Part shown: one piece after another, positions 21,326-34,142 of the stretch
Position numbering within the stretch: position 1 is the first letter of the stretch
How the letters are laid out: every line of letters begins with the position of its first letter
DNA from: Schistosoma mansoni
Lineage: Eukaryota > Platyhelminthes > Trematoda > Strigeidida > Schistosomatidae
Reading direction: 5' to 3'
NCBI RefSeq assembly: GCF_000237925.1
Contig: NC_031495.1
Coordinates: forward strand, 35,491,511 to 35,555,510
DNA: 64,000 nt
Notes under the pieces: generated by a model
The model's input: only the letters and a program-made list of their open reading frames with translations
The model's database searches: none
What the model was told of the DNA's origin: nothing
Made by a program: the position numbers and the translations under genes

Positions 21326-21466
21326 CCACCTGGTCCCCCCCTGCTAACCACTATCCATCTTGGCCAATCCCCGCAGCGCCAAAACCCCCCTTCGAGGCCC
21401 TACCCCCCCCCCCCCCCATATACCCAATCCCACCCTCACGCGGGTGAAGCCCTCCCCCCCCATCCC
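21326..21466. other. C-rich low-quality sequence at gap edge
   Basis: The stretch is dominated by C homopolymers (16 Cs in a row near 21401) with a partial repeat of CTAACCACTATCCATCTTGG. Its composition is alien to the region and typical of read-end errors next to an unresolved gap. It should not be interpreted as biology. Confidence 0.75.
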
Positions 21467-21666
21467 NNNNNNNNNNNNNNNNNNNNNNNNNNNNNNNNNN
21501 NNNNNNNNNNNNNNNNNNNNNNNNNNNNNNNNNNNNNNNNNNNNNNNNNNNNNNNNNNNNNNNNNNNNNNNNNNNNNNNNNNNNNNNNNNNNNNNNNNNN
21601 NNNNNNNNNNNNNNNNNNNNNNNNNNNNNNNNNNNNNNNNNNNNNNNNNNNNNNNNNNNNNNNNNN
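21467..21666. other. Assembly gap, 200 N
   Basis: There are 200 unknown bases. The gap separates two family A copies in opposite orientation, a structure that short-read assembly often fails to resolve. Frames called across it are artefacts. Confidence 0.99.
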
Positions 21667-21822
21667 TGCTAGCCACTATCCATCTTTGCTTATAATGCCT
21701 GTGAAACAAGGCTATATCGAGGCAATACGCACAGTATGCACATATGCCAATAAGAGACACTGACCCTTTGCAGTCCTAAACATCAATAGAAAGATTCAAA
21801 CAAACAATACTAAGTGAATTTA
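21667..21822 (+). mobile_element. Family A copy right of assembly gap, inverted relative to left copy
   Basis: It begins inside the hammerhead 3' flank (GCTAGCCACTATCCATCTTT) and continues GCTTATAATGCC, CTATATCGAGGCAATACGCA, then the terminal repeat CCAATAAGAGACACTGA to CAAACAATACTAAGTGAATT. Together with 21063-21325 it would form an inverted pair around the gap. Confidence 0.75.
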
Positions 21823-22731
21823 TAATTACAGTATATTTTTTCACTTCTAACAATTTCCTATTACCAACTGTTTTCAAAGATAAAATTAACAAGTAATAGT
21901 TTAAAAGATACTACTGAAGTAATATTACTGATTTTTACAAGTGATTTAAAATTCAGTTTTTTCCTTGTTGATCTTACTTATTAAGCATAAAAGTACCATC
22001 AAATCAATGTCAAGAATCAATCTGTTATCTGTTTTATTAAATCGAAAATAACAACATAGTTGTGTGTGTGTTTTTTTTCCTTCAGTAATTTTATATCATT
22101 TGGAATTAATAGAAAACTATAATAGAAAAAGGTGATTTGATAAATTCTATATTCCCTTCTTTCTTTCTTTCTTTCTTTTAATATTTTTGATACGGAAACG
22201 GAAATACAATTTCTTGTCTCAATCAAGAACAAAAATTATTGATTTCAGATCAAGAAAAAAAAGGATAGAATAATCAAAGTTTTTCACTTGTATTTTTGTT
22301 TTGAATTTCACTATTGATATAACATATATATATATATATCAAGTTGAAAAGAAAGAAAACTTTCTCCGCTGTTTATAACAATACACTCTATTCTATATTT
22401 ACTCTACAATGATCCTAATGAGAATGGTATTTGAATGTAAATAAATAAATTCTGTCGGTGATTTGACAATAATTTGTCATGGTTATTTCGGTAGGTACAT
22501 GAGGAAGATGAGGATTAAAAACTGTTAAATGAATTAAATTTATTACTTGACCACCTATGGTATTTCATGAATAATGATAAGTTTGTTATCTTTTTGTCTC
22601 ATAATTTGTTCATTATGTTGTTGAAAATTTTATTATTAAAGATAAGAATAAAATGGTAAAAGAAGTATTATGGAGATAAAATATAGTTTCATCCAGTGAG
22701 TCATAGTTGAATTTAATATTTTGACTAGTTG
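21823..22731. other. AT-rich spacer with microsatellites
   Basis: It contains a TTTC tetranucleotide run (about 22156-22180) and a short TA run (22325-22341). No gene is supported. Confidence 0.5.
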
Positions 22732-22746
22732 GTACCCCATAACCAT

Positions 22747-23311
22747 CTGATGTAGATTTGAGGGCGAGGATCGGCAAAGCAAGAGCAACATATTTATAAC
22801 TGAAGAACATCTGGAACTCAAAACAATTGTCAACCAACACCAAGATCAGCATTTTCAATACGAATGTCAAGACAGTTCTACTGTATGGGGCGGAGACGTG
22901 GAGAACTACGAAAGACATCATACAGAAGATATAGGTCTTTATTAACAGTTGTCTACGCAAGATACTCCGGATACGTTGGCCAAACACTACCAGCCACAAC
23001 CTGCTGTGGAAGAGAACAAACCAGATTCCAGCGGAGGAAGAAATCAGGAAGAAGCTCTGGAAGTGGATAGGACACACATATAGGAAATCACCCAACTGCT
23101 TCATAAGGCGAGCCCTCACATAGAATCCTGAAGGCCAAAGGAGAAGAGGAAGACCAAAGAACACATTACGCCGAGAAATGCAGACAGACATGAGAAGAAT
23201 GAACAAAAATTGGACGGAACTAGAAAGGAATACCCAGGACAGAGTGGATTAGAGAATGTTGGTCGGCAGCCTATGCTTCATTGGGAGTAACAGGCGTAAG
23301 TAAGCAAGTAA
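22747..23311 (+). mobile_element. RTE-type non-LTR retrotransposon 3' fragment with 15-bp TSD
   Basis: A 565-bp insertion lies between perfect GTACCCCATAACCAT duplications at 22732-22746 and 23312-23326. The plus strand encodes the C-terminal (post-catalytic) part of an RTE/SR2-type reverse transcriptase, for example [34 protein letters not shown] and [19 protein letters not shown], with frame breaks. It ends in a TAAG-type tail (GCGTAAGTAAGCAAGTAAG). The 5' truncation, simple-repeat tail and TSD are typical of RTE integration. The 197-codon minus-strand frame over it is only its antisense. Confidence 0.9.
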
Positions 23312-23329
23312 GTACCCCATAACCATTAG

Positions 23330-25540
23330 TTGACATACGATGGATTAAATCATTTTGCCTAATTGGATAATTGTATTATTCTAGCCTATAAATCTGTGTT
23401 TTGGTGAGACGTAATATTTTAATGAGGTTCAACACTATCTTTTGCAGAAAAGAGAGTTGTGAAAAGCGGCTTCTGAGACTTCCTAACACACTCAACACGA
23501 ACAAAAACAGAAAAGATTACATTTAGGTACGTCTAGAACTCGAAATAAAGTCATATTTGGTCCTATGGAATGTCTGAAAAAATAGTTTTCTAAACAGAGT
23601 CGTGGATTATTTCAGTCCACAGTTTTGAGTAAAATATTTTGATATATACTGGCAAGGTTTAGTAAAGCCACTATAGTCCGTCAGTAAGCAAAATGTTGAC
23701 TCAATAATTACTAAATACTACTGTTTCACTGTACATCCTAATGCTTTATTCGATGAATTGATTTCACTGTCAAAAAAACTAGAGTGAAAATCCTATCAGT
23801 AAAGGAGTGAACATTATGTATGCGATATGACTGATTGAATTTAATATGATGATTGTAATAGATCAGGATCAAAAATACATCGACTGACAAAAAATGCTAC
23901 CCTCTACAAAACCCTGTATCCCACTAAACCACGAAATATTGGGAGATAAAATCCAGATTTCTAATTGACGATAACAATCATTTTGTCAAAATGCCAAAAT
24001 GCCTCATACATGTTTTAATGTAACATAAAACCACAGTGAAAATTCGATTATAGGGCATTTGCTGCCTGATTCAGAAACCAAGTATATTAGTAGGGTTAGT
24101 GAAATATCACTGAACCATAACCACACTGTCCATCAAGCTTAACTTGTCAATAATCTGGAAGATTGATCGGTGGACTTCTGGTAGTTCACTAAATTTTGTT
24201 GAGGTCGTAGATAAATAATGTGGAGTGATCAATCATTGACTCTTGCTGCACTGTATTTGAAGTCTATGTAAATAACCTTTTGTCATTCTCTCTTATACAA
24301 TCAATCAGTTAACTGGTAAGATTTTACCTATTCTCTAAAGGCACTTGAGGAGTGGAGTGGCCTGGCTACCATGTTAGGCTGGACCTAGTTAAATAACTAT
24401 TTAATAGTGTGACTTAGGCCTAAAGCTACTTAGGCTGTGCACTCACGTCATTCCAGTTCATTTCAAGTGGATAAGAGCTATTAGTAAAGCGATATAAAGA
24501 AACGATTCATAACAAATGTCCCAGCATGTACAGATTGTCCCAGATACGTAAAATCTAAGTAGAATACCTTATAGCCCACTAACTAATGACGTAAAATGTT
24601 GATTTCTAGTTCGGTTGCATGGGCAAAACTGACCATGAACGTGATAAATTAATGAGCTTATTAAGCTCTAAGATAACCGTCAGGTGCTTAGACAACCACC
24701 TAATACGTTACCACTCATGTGATAATCCCCACCCCTCCACTTTTTAGCTACTCGAGTAGTCCTGAAGTCTATCACTTCTGTTTATGAGTAGTTCCACTGT
24801 TATTCCCTTTGTTAATTACATTTAGAATGAACAAACATCATTTAGGTACATTATTTAAAAAAGATTAGTACTGTAATAGCTTTATACTATCTAACTTAGG
24901 ATTCAGAAGCATACAACTTGGTAAACTTGAAGCTTGCTAATAATATGGCAACTCTACATAACCTCATACTTTCTGAGCTAATATAAGAGAAAGCAATAAC
25001 ATGACATTTAAATGTATCATTATAATTCTATTAATTATTTTGTTTTTATTCATATGATTAGTTATGAACTTTTACTATGCCTATTATGGACGTGCGTTTA
25101 CTTATGTATGTACATATGGGATGTATAAACTCATTCCACGATTTATTCAAAGGCTGACTGTCATGTCAGTTTAGACACCATATAATGTAAACATACGCCA
25201 AATAGTTCACACAATTTAATTTCTATTCCTCAGATTGTCTGAAATACATCTATCTAAAAAACAATTTAGTATGGAACTTTTGGTATCGCTTTAATAAGTG
25301 TAGAGGATTATACAAGATTCGTCGAGGGAGCAAACAAGATCAACGAGAATCTAGAAAAGCTGGATTCAGGTTACATCACGCTATCAGTCTGAATGTATTT
25401 TATTGCCTCAAGTAATCTCTACTTGTTGTAGACAGGTTGTCGGGCAAAATAAGAAATACTGTCGAGATGTATTTTACGAACTCTATATATGTTCTCAAAA
25501 TTATCCCGTTTTACAGTATCACTTTAAAGCCGTATACGTT
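23330..25540. other. Intergenic sequence, no gene seen
   Basis: Only short frames occur. GC-richer patches at about 24340-24440 and 24650-24780 (CCCCACCCCTCCAC) may be old repeats but match nothing else in the window. Confidence 0.4.
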
Positions 25541-25549
25541 CACTAATAG

Positions 25550-27440
25550 TTTACGATACTGAGTATTTGTCTATTTTCGGCGACTAGTGTTGATGTGAAA
25601 TAATGATACGAAATAGAAGTAATCCCGATCTTACGGGAAGACTCTTCAATGTAGAACGCATCACAATCGACACGACCTAGTCTGCAAACAAAATTTTGTA
25701 TAGACGTAAATTGGATCGTATCTTTTATTCTAATTAAAGCGTTTCTTTAAATGTTGAATGTCCTATAGAAAGCTTTAATTTTGTATGTTTTTAATATACA
25801 TTGTAACTCTTTTATCGTAACTTGGAGGTAATGTAAAACCAAAGTAACAATCTAAGAACTTTCATTTGGATTTATACTGACAGAATGAGATTTTGTTTTA
25901 GTATGTTTCTATAATATTCTTAGGAAAACTATTGGAACGTAGAATATTTATTATATTCTCTTCTTCTCTTAGTTCGGCTTCATTCGAAGTAATGATTCTG
26001 ATTGATCTATTGAAGATATTCAGGGCTAGAGAAATTTTTGCACTGAATGGATGTGCAGAGTTAAAACTAATATGCCTATGGTGTTTGCATGAACCAATTA
26101 TTCTTTTGTATTGATGACTCTTTTGATTTCGAATCTCAAATACAATACATTCGTTCGTGTTCATCTAATACTTCTTGATTAAATGGCGTTGTTTCTGGGA
26201 CTACTAGTTTATACTATAATTCAAATACTCTTAAATATCGCAATTCCTATTTGAATAAGTCGGTTTTCGGTATATGGCTAGATTTATACTACCTTTAGAT
26301 TTTCTTTCGACTAAAATGTCTAAGAAAGGTAGTTCCCTGTGTTCATTTTCCTTTTCGGAAGTGAATTTGATCTGTTCTGAGAGCGTATTTATGCATTTGG
26401 AGTAATTTATAAGAGACGTCTTTTTAATAATGACAAATTCGTCATCTACATATCTGAGTCAGATTCCTATTCTGATGGTGCAGGTAAAAATAAAAGAATG
26501 TGAGACATGAATAAATTTGCGACAAACGGAGATACTGAGAATCCTACAACTACTCAATTCATTTGTTTATATGAAATCCCTTTGAAAGTGGAAAGTGTTG
26601 AATTGAAACATAAGTTGAGTGATCTCATAATTAAGCTAATGTTCAGTGGACACTTACTAGATAGAGTATGATCGTTGTCTAGCAGAGCATTGACGAAGTC
26701 TTTACACCTATCAACTGGAATGCTAGTGTATAATGACACAACATCATAGCTCACCATCGTTTCGTTCTTGCTGATGGATAACTCCGAGACCTTTGATTTA
26801 AATTCGTATGGATCGTTTACGGCATCAATTAGGCTGCGTTGAAGTGGCTTTAGTATGCTGCTTAGATATTTAGATAAAGCATATGTGGGATTATTTGTGG
26901 AGTTTACTCTAGAGGTTTAAGGAATGTCAGGCTTTTGAATTTTAGGTTGTCCATAGAAGTGCGATGTGGTGTCTAATTTGGCTATAAACTAGACCGTAGG
27001 CAAACACTAATAAATACCTTTAGTTTTTTTAGGATTTCACTTTTCTTTGACTTGACTTCGCTTTTAAGCTCTTGAAAATGTTTGGAATCGATCTTTAAAT
27101 ACGGTAGATAACTAAGAACTTTTTCTTCATGGTCGCTTTCATTCATGGCCAATGTTGCATTACCTTTGTCAGCTTTAGTAATAAAAATCGTTCTATTTTT
27201 CAGCAACGAGTGAAAAGTTTTCCACTCCTCTTTGAAAACGCTAAGGGGAAGGGATATTTGTTTGATCAATATGTGAGATGTTTTTTTGGTGCGACATGTG
27301 AGATTGCCTGTCTAGAAGTTTTGCGAGTACTGGTTATAGGAATGGGCGATTTTCAGGGTAGTGAGAGGTTTTCGATGCAAACTAAAGTTTAGTCCACATG
27401 GATACTAAACGTTCTGTCCGAGAGATTATGGACCACCCTT
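25550..27440 (-). pseudogene. Degenerate Penelope-like element (RT plus GIY-YIG remnant)
   Basis: On the minus strand, broken frames keep Penelope-like reverse transcriptase motifs in the right order: ITKADKGNATLAM (about 27180-27140), VSYDVVSLYTSIPVD (about 26754-26710), RYVDDEFVI (about 26448-26420), ELPFLDILVERK then AIYRKPTYSN (about 26330-26250), and HISFNSAHPFS (about 26070-26035). Further on, DCDAFYIEESSRKIG (about 25675-25625) resembles a decayed GIY-YIG endonuclease start. Stops and frameshifts interrupt it, including a TGA just before RYVDD, so it is dead. Penelope-like elements are known from Schistosoma. Confidence 0.88.
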
Positions 27441-30400
27441 AGATCATTAGAAGTAGTTTATGTTATTTGTATTTTATTCTCCTTTATCTTTTGTTTGCTC
27501 TTCTGGAATTGCTTGATTCGCTCTGATTTTAATACATTTAGATAATGAGCCCTTCTTTTTATTAGAGTAAAAGTGGCGTTGTACGATACTTTCGGCCAAA
27601 TAAATCTATAAAGAATAATAAACAGTGAACTCTGCCCACGTGATTACCAGAGTGAATATAAATTCTAATTGAATGGAGTACAACTACCAAATGGCATGAA
27701 CTTTTATCAGTCGTGGTGTACTCGACAGTGATGTTTTCAATTTGCAGGAGATTTGTTCGACTGCTCATACTAACGATTTTCATGAATGATTGTGAAGCTT
27801 AACCTCAAATTAAACTGGCAAAGTTCCAGTGTTTACCATATAAGCAACTAATAGGGAAACGTGCTGAAATAATCGACGATAGATAAATATAGCCACAAAG
27901 AAGCGACACTGTTTATTGATAATTATAAGTCAATTTGTCCACTGGGTTTGTCAGTAGTTTCATCAATTTTACCAATCATATTACGTGATTGTCAAGTCAT
28001 GACAATGCTTTATGAAACCATTATGAATAACTTCTTAAAGTATTGATGGTCAATTGGCTTGTGTGAAATGTGTACTGTTGCTTTATGTGCTTCGGAAATG
28101 TCAGACTTTTGTAGCATAAAAGGATCTAAGCTGACTTATTATAATACAAACGGCGATCCAGTAATATTTGTTCATGAAGTGTTAATTTTGGTAGTAGGCT
28201 CCGCAGATTGTTTTAAACACTCTCTTGACTCGCAACTGTGTGGTAGTTTAGTTATTATACCAATGTCGTAGGGTAACATCTTAATGAGGCGACTTTGTTA
28301 ACATAGCTTTGTTGAACGCCTTTTGAGACAACTAATATAATGACCCAATTCACAAACCTATGTACACATGTCAATAAAGACTATGATGGGTTCAGTGGAA
28401 AATTTTAAAGGCATTTCGAATAGTTGTTAAAGTCAAATGACATGAAGATGATATGATGAAAGGCATGCACAGGCCAGGTTAACTTGTACGTTTGTGAAAC
28501 ACCATTTTCAAAAAATGAACTTAATAAATAAAGTTTTAATATTGGGACATGACTTATGGAACTGCAGTAAGAAGCGTGTGAGGTGTGATGTGAAATTTTC
28601 ATAAGTGGCTACTGTAGTTAGCCTGGTAACATTATGACTATGATGATTAAATTAACGCTCAAACTAATACAGTTTTCCAGAAAATGACACACTCTCATAG
28701 TAGTATGTAATTTGTGGCCATCTTATACCTAAAACGGTTTTGTGAGTGGTTCTTATGAAAAGTATACAGTTAGTCTAGGTGAAAATGTAAGTAGGTTAAG
28801 TAGTAACACAAATATAGTAAACTATCCAGCAAAATAGTAAAACTCTCAAGGGTTATTTTACAAATTTGGATCATCCAATAGATTTGATGTATAAAAAGCC
28901 AAATCTGATAAATAGTATATACCCTAGATGAATCAGAATAAACACCTTATGTGGGAGTCCCATCATTGCCTGCACTGACTCATCCCATAGTGGTGGTCAG
29001 CAACATAGTGTCTAGCACTCCTGAAGAACACATTCGAGCTGATAAGAGAGTAATATATTTGGCACAGAAAGCAAGAGTTTACTAAGAGTTACTGCGCTGG
29101 TGTGACTAAGCCATTTCAATTCAATTAATTCCTCCCGCTTTCATCTCTGTTGATATGCTTTTAGTGTTATGTGTCGAATGTAAGTCTCTTCAGTAATCAT
29201 GCACTGAGCTTCAACGATGGTGTGCTAAGGAATCAATATTACTACAATATTTCGCTGAGCCCTAACCAAATCGTCCATCGAATTGAACTGTTTCAACTTC
29301 AGATGAGTAGCCTTGATCAACTCATGCGACAGCGTCATTACTACATACGTCGCTAAACTGTACTCTCCAATGTACTTTGATATTTCCATAAAAATATAAA
29401 GGGTTTGGGGAAGAAAATCTTCCCCTGTACAAAATCATTTGCAGAAGCTGTTCGTTCGTCTAACAAAAATATGTTTATAAAAAATTATGAAAGGTTACAT
29501 CTTAAAGTGGTTTGAAATTTTAAATTTCGAAAGATGTCGTGTAACATTCAGAGAGTTGAAAGAATATAAGATGAAGTTAATTTACGAGTCAGAATAATAA
29601 TTATTATTGTGAGAGATAACTATCCACTTGCAAACATCAAGGAAAACGAAACATGTAAATGGTCATAATGACAACTGTATAAAGACCATGAAAGTCACTC
29701 GAAGATAGTAATAGCTGACTACGGCATAAAATTGCAAAGTAATAACAGAAACAAAAGAAGACCGAGGCATACTCATTTATTCATCACACAACGGTAAATA
29801 CGCTTGCACAGTATAAGCAAATTGTTTCGTTGGAATGAGCACGTTCTTTGCTATATTCCTTTCATTTTCATTCGATAATACAGCAGGAACCGTATTGGTT
29901 TGAGAAGATTCTATTCATTTTGCAAAGTCAATAAAGAAGCTGCGCTATCCGATTATCACAATAGAGTAGGCCAGATCAGCCATTTATTTGAAAGTGTGAC
30001 TAAGATGAAAGATAAATAACACCATTTTCTTCCAGCTCGAACAGCTATTACTATTTACATCTTTGTACATTTTTTCCATTCCCTTATACCAGTCAGCAGA
30101 AGAAAACTACATTATCTCTCGTTCTAACACTCGGTAGTGGATACTTAAGTTACCACACTAACTTTGAGATCTAGCTATCTCTCTTGCATACAGAGTAGTT
30201 GTAATATTTTATCGTTAAAGTTTGACATTGAGCCCTATGATCGATAAATGCCGTCCAAACAACTGATCTCATAATTTATCTATCATTCTTCAAAGCTAAG
30301 TATACTGACAACCGCTCCATCAGTTGTATAATATCAAAACCAGGTGGCTGAATCTCTTCAGCCGACTGCCACTAACAATTTACTAACAACTTAAACATAA

Positions 30401-33400
30401 CGCTCACACTGATTATCCACCAAAAGAGACAAACATACTTCATTATTTTCACGGAACACTGGGGTATTTTCATTTAGCATCGTTTATAATTTCAAGTAGT
30501 TGGAAGATATGTCTCAAAAAGGTTGCATTAGTAGTTGGGATGTGCATTTCCAGTTATGAGTGATTATCATAAGAATTTAAGTGGTTGGTTGAACCAACGT
30601 AGCCTCATTTAACGGAGAGACTTTCATAGTCATCGCCTTTAACATGGATTTACCATGAAGGGCTCATAATAAGTCCTCTGTGATCATTTAATGGCATGCA
30701 ACTTTGAAATAAACAGCTTTCTAACCATTCACCAAGCTGGCTTTGAAAGATACCAATAGTTGAAGAAATTCAGACAGAAACCCAAACCCCTCAATTATTT
30801 GTATGTCGGCTAATCCTTATTGATATCTCACTAGTCTAGTTAATCCAGGTCAGATGATTGGGGGTCTAATCTAGTTTCACGAGAATGTGTGACCGACCGG
30901 TTGACATCGAAGACATACCTCATTCTTAGTACCTAACGTGGATCAAACTTTCGTCGTATCCAGATACTACGGCTACCTTGATAACCGTACAATACAAACG
31001 ACATTATTACAGAAATATATTAATAAGAGTAGGTACAAAGAACAATGAGTGACCACTATTGCATGGGCCAGTCCATTGAGTGCAACGAGTTGATGCACGT
31101 TGGTCGTTCTTGACCCTGACGAGGATCTGTTAAGTGTTTGACATTCAGTGACACGACTGCTGTATGGTTTGACTAGAAATCAGTGACAATTCACTGACCA
31201 TATGGTCATATTTGGTTCGCGCACACTGGTGTTTCAGTGCGTGTGTTCTGAACGTCATTTTGTATGAAGTTTGATATGACACCTTTAGTAAATTAGCGTC
31301 CAGTAAAACTAATATGACAATCATCAATGTTGCTAGCGGAAGATGTTCGTGTAGGTGGATTTCACATACGAGTGTTCAATAATTTTTTAAAAGAATTGAC
31401 GTTATTATTTTTACAAAAAACTACAACAGCACATAATTAGAAAGTGAATGTATCAATTAACCCTAAGTGAAATAATTCTCCAATGATATGTAGTTGGCGT
31501 CGAGTCGCGATTGACTATAGTCACCACCATAGGAAGATTACGTGCCAGATATCAAGTTAGATCTCACCGTAGGCCAAAAACCAGAAGTCCGTTGACGCTT
31601 GCAATAAGATATATTTGTTGGCGATCTCGTGATATCAAAACAATACCGAGACGTGCCAAAGTTTACAAGCGGAACTACCGAGTGTATGCGAGTTCGTGCA
31701 ATGTCACAGGCGACGGGAGAAAGTATGTGTTTGGTACACTAGAACAAACAAGTAAAGCAAAAAAACGGGTAGTAGGATTGGTTATAAGAATAAAAGTTTC
31801 AATTATATCAATCGCGTTCTCACTATAAAATAAGGTCACTACAACTATTCCTTAAATTTCACCTAGTTTATAATGGAGTTTCCAAAAAGTCTACAGTTAT
31901 TTTAAAATCACTTATTAACAAGAATAAATTCGAATCACCTGCTGAACAGCAATAGTTTGCTCCATAAATCAACACAAGTGGGTATTGTACATTGGCTCAT
32001 TTTAGTGTTTAGAACTATCTTGTTTAATAGTTCCGACTGACCTTCCACGTTTTGGATTTCTTGTGAGTTTCTGTAGAAAAACCCGAAATCTGTTAACATA
32101 CATAAAATAACCAATTATCCACGATTAAGTGATGTTATAATACGTTTTTCCGTCATGCGACTTTATGGTTGACCGCCCTTATATCTCCAAATATTCTCTA
32201 ACAATTGCTTTTTATACATAACGCCCTTTGCAATAATCGGATAACACTGAAGGTATTTAAAAGTGACAGTTGGTAAGCTTTGTTCGCAGCCGTAACAAGC
32301 TAACTGTGAAAAACGAAGGCAAATAATAACATGTTGTTTACTACTGTTAATTACTAGATAAGTTAAACTCAGTAGAAACAGGCGAGGAAAATATAAGATT
32401 GATTTCAAACAAAGATATACAGTAGCTTAACGTATTTAAATTAAAGTACTGGAAACTTATAAACGTTCAGGATAAACTTTAGACAGAAAGTTAGATTGTC
32501 ATGATTGCTGACTGTTTTCTCTATTGTTTATTGAACTATCTTCAGTTATATTTACCGTTCTTTTCTTATTTTAAATGGAAAACGTCTATTTTTGGGAATG
32601 ATGACTCGTTTTTGAAAACACTTATTTTATAAATAAACGTTTGTTACTCACTCCTAAACCATCTATCTTTTAGATTAAAGGCTAGAGGATTTTTAAAAAA
32701 TGCTCAGACTGATAAATGCATAATAAAACGAAGGATCACTAACTGCACACATATTTTTAACTAATTTTCCATCATGTTGGATACATAGGTTATGCCAAAT
32801 CTTGTAAATTTCTTTAACGTTACGATCGACTGGTGACTTATGGTTTCACGTTTTACACAAAAATAGGGTTTAAGTGTTCATCACTTAAACCTTGGCTTTG
32901 GAGTTTTGGAATGATCGAGTTGAGATAAATTCCATCGAACCACAGTCTCGTTTTAGGTATGTATTCACCTACTAACCCAATAGGCTATAGGCCTTTAGAT
33001 CACGTTCAATGAGTCTTCACATACGGAGCCCGCAAATACCCCTCACTTCATAGTTACATGTTATTAGATGACTTCCTTACTTCTTTTTCAACAATCTCCA
33101 GTCTTGGCGACTGACATTATTTGCGAAAACGCTGTTAGAGTAGGATATGTGAAGCACTTAGGTTGATATACCAAGACAACATTATCTGTTGACGAATATA
33201 TTTAATATTGGATAACCACTTCGTAAGAAGATTTAGCATTGCTACTTATGTAGCCTGGTACACCGAGTTCAGAGCTGCTTCTAATAGCGAATAACCAAGT
33301 GTGAGCATAGAGAGAGACCCATATCGGTATTGTCCAACCTAACCTTGGTTGTAGTTTGTATGAAATCCATTTAGTTGCGGGATAAATAAAGCCGTAAAAT

Positions 33401-34142
33401 TACTGGGACACCTTGACAAAAATCTACGACTGACACATTCGTTCTCACCCGTCTTCCATGTATTGGCAGTTATATCAATACATGTATGTATCGATTAGCT
33501 CTGCGGACACCAAGCAGTCCATATACAAAGTTTTCTTATTTATTCAATCATTTTCAATTCAAGTTTTATCTTTTGGGAATTTCGCAGGCTGTGTTAGTTT
33601 GATATTCATGCATATTATTATATCCATTACCCTTTCTTGTGACTGTATAATACTAATAATGATTAGTTTTTTTCGTTAGCACCTTTCATAATTCTAATGC
33701 ACTCCTCTGTTATGTTTATCGAGAAATGGTCGTAAAGATTTGTTGTCGTAGTCTTAGTGAACTATTTGTATAAAGCGAATTGTTTTTCATCATTGAACAT
33801 GTACATATTATAAAGATGGATGCATATGTCTACTAATTACATTGTTGCCTCATACGATTGTCAGTCACATTTTGATATGTAGCCATTTTGTTATGATAGT
33901 TTCGAATTAATGTCTATCGCTTCAGATCGAAGTCTTAGTAATTTTTTAAACTATGCAATTCAAAAAATTGAATCATTTTATTCTGCGTATGGTCAATAAA
34001 TTTAAAATGCCTCAACAGTCTGTCTTGGTATTCGCTACTATGTTTTTTTCAATTTTCTAATATCTTTACGGTTTCTTATCTCTTAATATAATCTCATTAA
34101 GCGTAAATCTGTGCACGTTTTATTCAATAATACCTAATACAT
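27441..34142. other. 6.7-kb stretch without supported gene
   Basis: No coding exon, RNA gene or classified repeat could be supported. GC-richer sequence at 30850-31350 and 31500-31830 (a 105-codon frame rich in Arg) suggests an old inserted element, perhaps LTR-derived, but no terminal repeats were found. The rest is AT-rich. Confidence 0.4.

Noticed and set aside
21344-21760. Opposed frames of 138 and 111 codons
   Set aside because: Both run through 200 N and low-quality C-rich sequence.
22613-23206. Minus-strand frame of 197 codons
   Set aside because: It is the antisense of the RTE fragment, whose plus strand has clear RT-family motifs and a TSD.
25932-26114. Plus-strand 60-codon frame
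   Set aside because: It is antisense to the Penelope-like element remnant.
31511-31828. Arg-rich 105-codon frame as a gene
   Set aside because: No domain, splice context or signal was recognised; the GC-richer composition suggests an old repeat.
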